From the NCBI GenBank assembly GCA_034435455.1, contig DAOTXL010000128.1:1-64000 (forward strand): a stretch of DNA of 64,000 bases, in the 5' to 3' direction. Each line of letters begins with the position of its first letter. Position 1 is the stretch's first letter. The notes beneath the pieces were generated by a model, which worked only from the letters and a program-made list of their open reading frames with translations, ran no database searches and had not been told where the DNA came from. Below are positions 30,693 through 38,768 of this stretch, piece by piece. The translations under genes were made by a program, and so were the position numbers. The DNA is from DAOTXL01 sp034435455 (GTDB lineage Bacteria > Chloroflexota > Anaerolineae > JAAYZQ01).

Positions 30693-32216
30693 TCACTGCC
30701 CGGCCTGCCAGCGCAGGATCGGCTGGCGGGCAGCCCGGACCTCATCCAGGCGGCGGACCGGGGTGGTGTGCGGGGCCTGGTGGAGCAGATCGGGGTTGGT
30801 CAGCGCCTCTTCGCGGATGCGGTGCAGCGCCTCGGCAAAGGCATCCAGCACCTCTTTGCTTTCCGTCTCGGTCGGCTCGATCATCAGCGCCTCGGGCACG
30901 ATGAGGGGAAAGTAGTAGGTCGGCGGGTGGAAGCCGTAATCAATCAGCCGCTTGGCGATGTCCAGGGCGTGGATGTCGGGCGCTTCGGGCAGGATACCTT
31001 TGGCCACGAACTCGTGCATATGAGTTCGCTCGTGAGAGATGGGAACGATCTCTTGGATCTGGCTCTTGAGATAGTTGGCGTTGAGTACCGCCATCTCGCT
31101 CACCTCCCGCAGCCCGGCCGCACCCAACATGCGGATGTAGGTGTAGGCCCGCACCAGCACCGCAAACTGGCCGTAGAAGCTTTTTACCCGGCCGATGCTC
31201 TTTTCCGGCATGGTCAGGTGGAAACACACCGCTTCTTCGTCCAGCTCTTCGTCGCAGCCACAGCCACAACCGGCCTCCCGGCAGCGGCGCAGTTCGACGA
31301 TGGGGCCTGGCAGGAAGGGGGCCAGCCTGGCGACGACGCCCACCGCGCCGGACCCCGGCCCGCCGCCGCCGTGGGGCGTGGAGAAGGTTTTGTGCAGGTT
31401 CATGTGCATCACGTCAAAGCCCAGGTCGCCCGGCCGGGCGATGCCCAGCAGGGCGTTGAGGTTAGCCCCATCGCCATAGACCAGCCCGCCACAACCGTGG
31501 ATCAGGGCCGTGACCTGGGTCAACTGCTCCTCGAACAGGCCCAGGGTGTTGGGGTTGGTCAGCATCAGCCCGCAGACCGTGTCGTCGCACAGGCGGCGCA
31601 GCGCCTCCAGGTCCACGTTGCCCCGTCGGTCCGACGGCACCTGGACCACTTCCAGGCCGGCCATGCTCGTCGTCGCCGGGTTGGTGCCGTGGGCGCTGTC
31701 GGGCACAAGGATGCGCCGGCGCTGCCCCTCCCCCCGGTCCAGGTGATAGGCGCGCATGATCAGCACCCCCGTCAGCTCGCCGTGGGCTCCCGCTGCCGGT
31801 TGCAGGCTTACCCCGGCAAACCCCCCGATCTCTTTCAGCATCTCCTGGAGCTCATACAGCAGCCGCAGGTTGCCCTGCACGGTATGGACCTCCTGGTAAG
31901 GATGGGTGTGGGCAAAGCCGGGCAGCCGGGCGGCGGCCTCGTTGACCTTGGGGTTGTACTTCATGGTGCATGAACCCAGCGGGTAAAAGCCGATGTCAAT
32001 GGCCCAGTTGAGCTGGCTGAGGCGCACGTAATGGCGCACCAGGGTCAGTTCATCTACTTCCGGCAGGTCCACCGTGTCGCGGAGCAGCGCCGCCGGCGGC
32101 AGCTCCGCCGCCGGCACGTCCAGCGCCGGCAGGGTGACCGCCATGCGGCCCGGTTTGCTCAGCTCATAGATCACCGGCTCTACGCCGGCGCAGGGTACCC
32201 CCGCATTCGCTTTCAT
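30693..32216 (-). CDS. gcvPB: Glycine dehydrogenase (decarboxylating) subunit 2
   Basis: 507 residues. P-protein C-terminal half of the glycine cleavage system, decarboxylating glycine with PLP. Blocks: IGFYPLGSCTMKYNPK, SLQPAAGAHGELTG, PDSAHGTNPAT, and PLP lysine K276 in MHMNLHKTFSTPHGGGGPG. Start ATG 32216 overlaps the gcvPA stop. Odd point: a cysteine-rich loop around residues 312-331 (RCREAGCGCGC, then AVCF) lies where other GcvPB proteins have an ordinary loop. The remaining glycine cleavage genes (H, T) are not in the window. Confidence 0.95.
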   Translation of the reverse strand: MKANAGVPCAGVEPVIYELSKPGRMAVTLPALDVPAAELPPAALLRDTVDLPEVDELTLVRHYVRLSQLNWAIDIGFYPLGSCTMKYNPKVNEAAARLPGFAHTHPYQEVHTVQGNLRLLYELQEMLKEIGGFAGVSLQPAAGAHGELTGVLIMRAYHLDRGEGQRRRILVPDSAHGTNPATTSMAGLEVVQVPSDRRGNVDLEALRRLCDDTVCGLMLTNPNTLGLFEEQLTQVTALIHGCGGLVYGDGANLNALLGIARPGDLGFDVMHMNLHKTFSTPHGGGGPGSGAVGVVARLAPFLPGPIVELRRCREAGCGCGCDEELDEEAVCFHLTMPEKSIGRVKSFYGQFAVLVRAYTYIRMLGAAGLREVSEMAVLNANYLKSQIQEIVPISHERTHMHEFVAKGILPEAPDIHALDIAKRLIDYGFHPPTYYFPLIVPEALMIEPTETESKEVLDAFAEALHRIREEALTNPDLLHQAPHTTPVRRLDEVRAARQPILRWQAGQ

Positions 32217-33568
32217 GCGACCACCTCCTTTTGCGCTTCGGCCAGCGCCTCGACCAGGGCTTCGATCTCTTCCCGGCGGATGACTTCGGTCACGCACAGC
32301 AACATGTGGTTGGCCAGGTGGGGATAGTCGCGTGCCAGGTCATAGCCGCCGATGAGGCCCCACTCCTCCAGCAGGTAGCGGTTGATGGCCGCCACCGGGG
32401 CCGGACAGCGGACGACGAACTCGTGGAAGAAGGGCCGGTCGTCCCACACCTGGTAGCCTTCCAGGGCGGCGATGCGGCCGGCCGCATAGTGGGCCTTGTG
32501 GTAGCACAGTGCGGCCAGGGTGCGCAATCCCGTCTTGCCCAGCGCCGCCAGGTGGATGGCTGCGGCCAGGGCGCACAGCGCCTCGTTGCTGCAGATGTTG
32601 GACGTGGCCTTTTCGCGGCGGATGTGCTGTTCGCGGGCGGTCAGGGTGAGCACAAAGCCGCGCCGGCCCTCGATGTCCACCGTCTGGCCCACCAGCCGGC
32701 CGGCCATCTTGCGCACATCCCTTTCCCGGCAGGCAAAGAAGCCCAGATACGGCCCGCCAAAGTTCAGGCCGTTGCCCAGCGGCTGCCCCTCGCCCACCAC
32801 AATATCGGCCCCATAGTCGCCCGGCGGCTTGAGAAGCCCCAGGCTGATCGGGTTGGTCACGACGATCAGCAGCGCCCCGACGGCGTGCACCTGGTCGGCC
32901 AGCCCGGTCAGGTCTTCGATCTGGCCGAAAAAGTTGGGGGTCTGGACGACCAGGCAGGCGGTGTTGGAGTCCAGCAGGGGCACCAGGTCGGCGATCCGGG
33001 GCGTGGCCCCCTCCTCGCCGACGATCTCCAGCCCCATGCCCCGGGTGTAGGTATGCACCACGGCCCGGTATTCGGGGTGGACCGCCGGGGAGAGGATCAC
33101 CCGCGTGCGTCTGCCGCGGGCCACGTTGAGGGCCATGATCACCGCCTCGGCGGTCGAGGTCGCCCCGTCGTAGTGGGAGGCGTTGGCCACCTCCATGCCG
33201 GTCAGGGCGCAGATCATGGACTGGTACTCAAAGATGCTCTGCAACGTGCCCTGGCTGATCTCCGGCTGGTAGGGGGTGTAGGCGGTGTAGAATTCGGAGC
33301 GGCCGATCAGGTGGTCCACCACCCGGGGCACGTAGTGGTGGTAGGCCCCGGCCCCCAGAAAGCAGGGGTAGTGGCCTGCATCCAGGTTTTCTTCACTCAT
33401 GGCCTGGAGTTCGGCCATGATCTCCATCTCTGACAGGGGTTGCGGCAGGTTCAGCGTCGGGAAACGGCAGGCCTCCGGCACGTCGTGGAACAGGTCCTCC
33501 ACCCGCTCCACGCCGACCGCTGCCAGCATCGCAGCCCGGTCTGCCTCGGTATGCGGAACATAGCTCAT
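32213..33568 (-). CDS. gcvPA: Glycine dehydrogenase (decarboxylating) subunit 1
   Basis: 451 residues. N-terminal half of the split P-protein: SYVPHTEADRAAMLAAVGV, LGAGAYHHYVPRVVDHLIGR, TAYTPYQPEISQGTLQSIFE, NASHYDGATSTAEA, RREKATSNICSNEAL. Partner of GcvPB immediately downstream. Its ATG overlaps the rfbC stop (ATGA), linking it to a cell-envelope sugar gene, an unusual companion. Confidence 0.96.
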   Translation of the reverse strand: MSYVPHTEADRAAMLAAVGVERVEDLFHDVPEACRFPTLNLPQPLSEMEIMAELQAMSEENLDAGHYPCFLGAGAYHHYVPRVVDHLIGRSEFYTAYTPYQPEISQGTLQSIFEYQSMICALTGMEVANASHYDGATSTAEAVIMALNVARGRRTRVILSPAVHPEYRAVVHTYTRGMGLEIVGEEGATPRIADLVPLLDSNTACLVVQTPNFFGQIEDLTGLADQVHAVGALLIVVTNPISLGLLKPPGDYGADIVVGEGQPLGNGLNFGGPYLGFFACRERDVRKMAGRLVGQTVDIEGRRGFVLTLTAREQHIRREKATSNICSNEALCALAAAIHLAALGKTGLRTLAALCYHKAHYAAGRIAALEGYQVWDDRPFFHEFVVRCPAPVAAINRYLLEEWGLIGGYDLARDYPHLANHMLLCVTEVIRREEIEALVEALAEAQKEVVA

Positions 33569-34143
33569 CTTTGGCTTGCCTCCTCTTTTCCAAATTTGAA
33601 ATTGTTATCGGCCTCTCTGAGGCAGGGGAGACGGGCATCCTTGGGTGACAAGATCGGCCTGGCGATGGGCCACTCGATGCCGATCTCCGGGTCGTTCCAG
33701 AGGATCCCTCGGTCCAGGTCATGGGCAAATTCGTCGGTGGTCAGGTACACGACATCGGCCTCCTCGCTAAGCACGCAGAAGCCGTGGGCAAACCCCACCG
33801 GCACGTAGAGCATCCGGCCGTTGTCGGCCGACAGTTCTCTGCCTACCCACCGCCCGTAGGTGGGCGAGCCAGGGCGGATGTCCACCGCCACATCAAAGAT
33901 GCAACCGTGGATGGCCATCACCAGCTTGCCCTGGGCGCGGGGATGTTTCTGGTAGTGCAGCCCGCGCAGCACGCCCCGCACCGAATGGGAGAGGTTGGCC
34001 TGGACAAAGGGTCCTGGAATGCCGTGGGCGGCAAAGGCGGACTGTTTGTAGGTTTCCATGAAAAAGCCCCGCTCGTCTTGAAAGGAGTGGGCCTGGATGA
34101 GGATGACCTCGGGGATCTCCAGGGGGTGGAAGTCAAAGGGCAT
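33565..34143 (-). CDS. rfbC: dTDP-4-dehydrorhamnose 3,5-epimerase family protein
   Basis: 192 residues. Cupin-type epimerase of dTDP-rhamnose synthesis: DERGFFMETYKQSAF, SVRGVLRGLHYQ (catalytic His), PVGFAHGFCVLSE, and a C-terminal Asp in NDPEIGIEWP. Length normal. No rfbA, rfbB or rfbD is in the window, so other rhamnose genes must be elsewhere. Confidence 0.93.
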   Translation of the reverse strand: MPFDFHPLEIPEVILIQAHSFQDERGFFMETYKQSAFAAHGIPGPFVQANLSHSVRGVLRGLHYQKHPRAQGKLVMAIHGCIFDVAVDIRPGSPTYGRWVGRELSADNGRMLYVPVGFAHGFCVLSEEADVVYLTTDEFAHDLDRGILWNDPEIGIEWPIARPILSPKDARLPCLREADNNFKFGKEEASQR

Positions 34144-34159
34144 GGTTTCCTCTCTTTTT

Positions 34160-35542
34160 CTACAGCCGGCGCAGGATTTCGCGGGCGACGATCAGGCCCG
34201 ACGCGGAAGCCTGCACCAGCCCTCGCGTCACGCCCGCGCCGTCGCCGGCCGCAAAGAGGTTGCGCACCTCGGTCTCCAGGTCGCGGGACAGCTTCAGACG
34301 GGAGGAGTAGAACTTGGCCTCCACGCCGTAGAGCAGGGTGTGCCGCGAGGCCACGCCCGGCGCCACCTGGTCCAGGGCGTCCAGCATCTCCAGGATGTTG
34401 ACCACGTAGCGATAGGGCAGCACCAGGTTCAGGTCGCCGGGGGTGGCCTCTTTGAGTGTGGGCCGGGTGATACACCGTTCCAACCGCTGGTCGGTGGTCC
34501 GTCGTCCGGCCCGCAGGTCCCCCAGGCGCTGGACGATGATCCCTCCCGACAGGAGGTTGGCCAGCCGGGCGACATACTTGCCGTAGGCGATCGGCTCTTT
34601 GAACGGTTCGGTAAAGTTTTTGCTGACCAGCACGGCAAAGTTGGTGTTCTCGGTCTTGAGGTGGGCGTAGGAGTGGCCGTTGACCGTCAGCACGTCGCCG
34701 GCCCACTCGGTCACCACTTCGCCATAGGGGCATACGCAAAAGGTGCGCACCTTGTCGTCAAAGGCCCGCGAAAAGTAGAGGAACTTGGGCTCGTAGAGCA
34801 GGTCGGTCAGGGGGGCCAGGACCTGGGCCGGCATCTCTACCCGCACGCCAATGTCCACCGGGTTGATGCTCAGGCTGAGCTTGAGCTCGCGGGCCAGTTG
34901 GGTCAACCAGGCGGCTCCCTCACGGCCAGGGGCGACGATGACATGAGGGGCGGACAACACCTCGCCCTGGGCCGTCTCCACCCCGGTGACGAGGCCATCC
35001 TGGGTCAGGACCCGGGTCACCTCGGTGCGGGTGCGGACCTCCACGCCCCGGTTGACCAGCTCCAGGTGCATGGCCCCCAGGATGTCGCCGCTGCGCTCGG
35101 TGCCCAGGTGGCGGATGGGGTAGTGTTGCAGCCGCAGCCCGGCCAGGGCCGCTTTGCGGTGGATCTCTTCGATCTGATCTCCGTCGCCGTGATACGGTTC
35201 GCCATCGGCTCCAAAACGGACCCACAGGCTGTCCACTTCCTGCACCAGCCGTTCTGCCTCCTCTTCGCCCCGGATCTCGGCCAGCAGCCCCCCGACCTGG
35301 GTGGTGAGGGTCAGCTTGCCGTCGCTGAAAGCGCCGCTCCCGCCCCATCCGGTCATCAAGGCGCAGGTGGCGCATTTCATACAGCGGCCCGTTTCGCGGG
35401 AAGGGCAGTGGCGTTTTTCCAGGTCCGGCCCTTTGTCCAGCATCAATACCCGTGGGGTGCCGGACCGGGTCAACTCCAGGGCGGCAAAGATGCCGGCCGG
35501 CCCTGCCCCGACAATGATCACATCATAGTCTGTGCGGGTCAT
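34160..35542 (-). CDS. FAD-dependent oxidoreductase (COG2509-like)
   Basis: 460 residues. N-terminal Rossmann FAD site VIIVGAGPAGIFAALEL, then a Cys-rich segment RCMKCATCALMTGWGGSGAF that is typical of this uncharacterised dehydrogenase group, and C-terminal FAUAD-type FAD contact NLFAAGDGAGVTRGLVQAS (here AAGDGAG). Predicted soluble. Reaction unknown. Starts inside the 3' end of the epimerase gene (20-nt overlap). Confidence 0.85.
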   Translation of the reverse strand: MTRTDYDVIIVGAGPAGIFAALELTRSGTPRVLMLDKGPDLEKRHCPSRETGRCMKCATCALMTGWGGSGAFSDGKLTLTTQVGGLLAEIRGEEEAERLVQEVDSLWVRFGADGEPYHGDGDQIEEIHRKAALAGLRLQHYPIRHLGTERSGDILGAMHLELVNRGVEVRTRTEVTRVLTQDGLVTGVETAQGEVLSAPHVIVAPGREGAAWLTQLARELKLSLSINPVDIGVRVEMPAQVLAPLTDLLYEPKFLYFSRAFDDKVRTFCVCPYGEVVTEWAGDVLTVNGHSYAHLKTENTNFAVLVSKNFTEPFKEPIAYGKYVARLANLLSGGIIVQRLGDLRAGRRTTDQRLERCITRPTLKEATPGDLNLVLPYRYVVNILEMLDALDQVAPGVASRHTLLYGVEAKFYSSRLKLSRDLETEVRNLFAAGDGAGVTRGLVQASASGLIVAREILRRL

Positions 35543-36470
35543 TCCCTCCCTCTTTTCGTCGTTGAAAGTGCTGCCAGGTGCGGGTCAACCCCTCGTGCAG
35601 GCTCACCCTGGCCTGCCAGCCCAACTCCCGCTCGATCTTGCGACAATCCAGGCAGCAGTGGCGGACGTCGCCGGGACGGCGGGGGCCGCGTCGGGGGGGC
35701 ACCTCCTGGCCGACCACCTCCAGCAGCGTGCGAAAGAGCCGGTTAATGCTGGTGCCCACCCCCGTGCCGACGTTGTAGGCCTGTCCATCGCCCCCTTCCA
35801 GGGCCAGCAGGTTGGCACGGGCGCAATCGCCCACATAGACGAAATCGCGGCTCTGCTCGCCATCCCAATGGATTTCAGGGGCCTCGCCCTCCAGCAGGTT
35901 CTGACAAAAGATGGCGATGACCCCTGCCTCGCCCAACGGGTCCTGGCGGGGGCCGTAGACATTGGCATAGCGCAGGCTGGTCCAGCGCAGGCCATACTGC
36001 TCGCCGTAGAGGCGTGTGTAGCGCTCGCCGGTGTGTTTGCTCAGCGCATAGGGCGAGACCGGGTGCGCCGGGTGCTCTTCGTCCACCGGCAGGTAGGCCG
36101 GGTTGCCGTACATCGCCCCGCCGGAAGAGATATAGATGACCTTGCCCACCCCGGCCCGGCGGGCAGCTTCCAGCACGCGCAGGGTGCCCAGGATGTTTTG
36201 GGTGGCGTCGAACAGCGGCCGGTGGACCGACAGGGAGACGCTGGGGTTGGCGGCGTGGTGGTTGACCACCTGCGGCTGCTCGGCCTGAAACAGGTCCACC
36301 AGGGCCGGATCGTTCACATCCATTTCCACCAGCGTTGCGGCCGGATGGACGTTCTCACGCCGGCCGGTGCTCAGATTGTCCACGACGATCACCTGGTGAC
36401 CGGCGGCTATATAAGTATCCACCACGTGGGAGCCGATAAAGCCGGCCCCACCGGTGACCAGGATTTTCAT
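35523..36470 (-). CDS. NAD-dependent sugar epimerase/dehydratase (GalE-like)
   Basis: 315 residues. Extended SDR: VTGGAGFIGSHVVD (GxxGxxG), Ser in YISSGGAMYG, catalytic YxxxK in SPYALSKHTGERY, and RYANVYGPRQDP. Probably a UDP-hexose 4-epimerase or related enzyme for surface sugars, together with rfbC downstream. ATG 36470 is at the Rossmann strand; the longer open frame is not supported. Confidence 0.92.
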   Translation of the reverse strand: MKILVTGGAGFIGSHVVDTYIAAGHQVIVVDNLSTGRRENVHPAATLVEMDVNDPALVDLFQAEQPQVVNHHAANPSVSLSVHRPLFDATQNILGTLRVLEAARRAGVGKVIYISSGGAMYGNPAYLPVDEEHPAHPVSPYALSKHTGERYTRLYGEQYGLRWTSLRYANVYGPRQDPLGEAGVIAIFCQNLLEGEAPEIHWDGEQSRDFVYVGDCARANLLALEGGDGQAYNVGTGVGTSINRLFRTLLEVVGQEVPPRRGPRRPGDVRHCCLDCRKIERELGWQARVSLHEGLTRTWQHFQRRKEGGNDPHRL

Positions 36471-36531
36471 TCTATCAACTCCTGCAACGGCCTGTTTGCC
36501 AGTTCGCCCTGGGTCGGGTATAATAGGCTGG

Positions 36532-36882
36532 CTATTGGATGCGGACGACCAGGCGCGCCTGCTTCCACAGTTCTTCCAGGTTGTAGTAGGCGCGGAGTTT
36601 GGGGTCAAAGATGTGGACGACGACCGACCCGTAGTCGAGCACGACCCAGCCCGATTCGGGCTCGCCTTCGACGTGCAGGTAGCGGGTGTTGGCTGTCCCG
36701 ACCTGTTTCTGGATCTCGTCGAGGATCGCCTTGAATTGGGGCACGCTTTCGGCGTTGCACAGGATAAAATAATCGGCCAGCAGCGAGACGCCCTGCATGT
36801 CCAACAGGACGATGTTGGACCCCAGGCGGTCGCTGATGGCGTTTACAATGGTATGAGCGAGTTCGATCGTTTCCAGATTCAC
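36532..36882 (-). CDS. rsfS: Ribosome silencing factor
   Basis: About 116 residues. RsfS/Iojap binds ribosomal protein uL14 and blocks subunit joining. Seen: SNIVLLDMQGVSLLADYFIL, VEGEPESGWVVLDYGSVVVH and the C-terminal YYNLEELW. No ATG lies near the expected N-terminus. GTG 36882 is in frame but lies inside the GGAGG ribosome site; a CTG at 36876, 5 nt behind GGAGG and directly before ETIELAHTIV, fits better. The coordinate given is the GTG. Confidence 0.9.
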   Translation of the reverse strand: MNLETIELAHTIVNAISDRLGSNIVLLDMQGVSLLADYFILCNAESVPQFKAILDEIQKQVGTANTRYLHVEGEPESGWVVLDYGSVVVHIFDPKLRAYYNLEELWKQARLVVRIQ

Positions 36883-36889
36883 CTCCGTT

Positions 36890-37366
36890 TTAGACAAGTT
36901 GGTCCAGGAACCGGTCCATCTGCTGCCGGTGGCTGCCACGCCAGTAGACCCGCCCGCAGCCGGGGCAGAAGCGGAACTCGTTCTGAGTGTGGGCCACATA
37001 GGCCGGCACCCGTGCTGCCGCTTCCTGGCGATCCATCGCCGCCAACGGTGTGTTACACACCGGGCAGCGGGAGGGGCCTTCTGCCCCCGGCCGGCCGGGC
37101 GTCAGGTTCAGGTCGGTCAGCACCTGGCGGATCTGTTCATCCAGGCGCTCTCCGGCCACGAGCAGGGTGCGTACTCCGCGCCGCCGGGCCAGCTCCCGGT
37201 CGCGGGTGAGGAGCACCCGGTTTTCGGCACGGGCCAGGCGCACCAGTTGGTGGTCATCCAGGCCGGGATCAAAGAGGGTATCGTAGCCCAGGATGCGCAG
37301 CCATTTGGCCAGGGTGCCGAGCATACCGTCCACCACAAATGACAATTGGCCATTCACGATAAACAA
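36890..37366 (-). CDS. Mut7-C RNase domain protein
   Basis: 158 residues. PIN-like Mut7-C fold: FVVDGMLGTLAKWLRILGYDT, LLTRDRELARRRG with conserved Asp, then a zinc ribbon CPVCNTPL...FCPGCGRVYWRGSH. Probable RNase or nucleic-acid-binding protein. The start codon is a TTG at 37366 behind GGAGAG; a later TTG is possible. First gene of the long minus-strand operon. Confidence 0.88.
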   Translation of the reverse strand: MFIVNGQLSFVVDGMLGTLAKWLRILGYDTLFDPGLDDHQLVRLARAENRVLLTRDRELARRRGVRTLLVAGERLDEQIRQVLTDLNLTPGRPGAEGPSRCPVCNTPLAAMDRQEAAARVPAYVAHTQNEFRFCPGCGRVYWRGSHRQQMDRFLDQLV

Positions 37367-37392
37367 TCACTCTCCATGTCAATGAGCGGACT

Positions 37393-38706
37393 ATGATCCA
37401 CGTGCAATTTTCGCTTTTGGCCCTTCTGTTCCCCCTTGGGTTGATCCTCGTCGCCGGCGGTGGGCTGGCGGGCCGTCGTCCGGTCCGATCGGCGGTGGCG
37501 GGTTTGGGCGCGCTGGCCCTGGCGGCCCTCAGCTTCTGGGCCTGTGGCTTTGCCTTTCACCTGGGCGGCGTCGGCCTGGTGAGCGATCTGCCCGGCCTGG
37601 AGGGGCTGGTCTGGGAGTGGGCCTCGCCCCTGAACCTGGACTGGGGCGTCATGGGCCTGCGCGGCTTTCTCCTGCTGGAGGAGGCCGCCACGCCGATGGC
37701 GCTGTCGCTGTACCTGGCCTGGTTGTCGGTGTTGGCGGTGGCCGTGCTCCTGCCCTTTCTCTCGCTCCGCGAACGGATGCCCGGCTGGATGGCAGCGTTG
37801 GGCGGCCTGCTGATGGCGGCGCTGGTCTATCCCGTGGCCGGCAACTGGTTCTCCGGCGGTGGCTGGCTGATGCATATCGGCAGCACGCTGGGCCTGGCCC
37901 ACGGTTACGTGGACCCCACCGGCCTGAGTTCGGCGGCCGTTGTCGGTGGGCTGGCGGCCTTGTTGGGCATCCTCTTTTTTGGCCGCCGCCTGCCCCCCCT
38001 GGCCGAGGGGGAGTTGCCCACCCTGCCGCCCGTCCACCTGGACGTGCTGGCCGTGGTGGGGGCCCTCCTGACCGTCGTGGGCGGAGGGGCGCTGACCGGG
38101 GCCAATCCCATCCTGGTGGAGGCGGGCCTGGCCACACCGCGCGCTGCGGTGAACCTGGTTCTGGCTGCTGCCGGTGGTGCGTTCCTGCCCTGCCTCTATA
38201 CCTGGTTCACCACCGGGGCCGCCGATTCGCTCATGGCCGCCCGGGGCGCCGTCGCCGCCATGCTGAGTGGGGCTGCTGGCGCGGCCTTGATCCCGCCCTG
38301 GGCCGCCCTGACCCTCGGCGTGGTGGCCGGGCTGCTGGTGCCGCTCCTCACCTTTGTCGTGCGCTATGGATTGCGCGTGGAGGACCCCACCGGTGCCATC
38401 CCTGTGGGCCTGCCGGGTGGCGTGTTGGGCGTGCTGGCCGTCGGCCTGTTCAGCGATGGCCTGGCCGGGCAGGGCTGGAACGGCATCGGCGCCGAATCTT
38501 ACCTGGGTGTGGTCGGACAGGGGGTGACCGGCTTTTTCCCTGCGCCCGGGCTGGCCCCCGACTGGCCGGGGCAGATCAACGCCCAGCTTGTGGGGCTGGC
38601 AGCCCTCGCCGGGCTGACCGTGGCCCTGATGGGCGCTCTATTTCTGATTTTGAAGGTGCTCCTGGTGTTGTGGCGTGCCGTCCCCGCGCCGGACGGAGAA
38701 GAGTGA
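37393..38706 (+). CDS. Ammonium-transporter-like (Amt/Rh fold) membrane protein lacking the twin histidines
   Basis: 437 residues with about 11 hydrophobic helices. The second half follows the Amt pattern: GGAFLPCLYTWFTTG, GAVAAMLSGAAGAALIPPWA and YGLRVEDPTGAIPVGLPGGV. By eye, the Amt DFAGG..VVH block aligns with DPTGLSS.AAVVGG (Ala182 in place of the first pore His), and the second VHG aligns with VGLPGG. A different histidine (H161) is present in WLMHIGS. It may move another small molecule or be a sensor. Monocistronic and divergent from the Mut7-C gene. Confidence 0.65.
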   Translation: MIHVQFSLLALLFPLGLILVAGGGLAGRRPVRSAVAGLGALALAALSFWACGFAFHLGGVGLVSDLPGLEGLVWEWASPLNLDWGVMGLRGFLLLEEAATPMALSLYLAWLSVLAVAVLLPFLSLRERMPGWMAALGGLLMAALVYPVAGNWFSGGGWLMHIGSTLGLAHGYVDPTGLSSAAVVGGLAALLGILFFGRRLPPLAEGELPTLPPVHLDVLAVVGALLTVVGGGALTGANPILVEAGLATPRAAVNLVLAAAGGAFLPCLYTWFTTGAADSLMAARGAVAAMLSGAAGAALIPPWAALTLGVVAGLLVPLLTFVVRYGLRVEDPTGAIPVGLPGGVLGVLAVGLFSDGLAGQGWNGIGAESYLGVVGQGVTGFFPAPGLAPDWPGQINAQLVGLAALAGLTVALMGALFLILKVLLVLWRAVPAPDGEE

Positions 38707-38712
38707 CCGGTC

Positions 38713-38757
38713 TTTACCACGAAGGACATCCAGGTTTTCTCTTTGTGGTGAACAAGT
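38713..38757. repeat. Interspersed CACGAAGGACA repeat
   Basis: TTACCACGAAGGACATCC, a T-rich middle and TTTGTGGTGAACAAG form a degenerate inverted repeat between two convergent genes. Same family as the blocks at 1488, 19074 and 20534. Confidence 0.55.
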
Positions 38758-38768
38758 GAGTGGTGACT

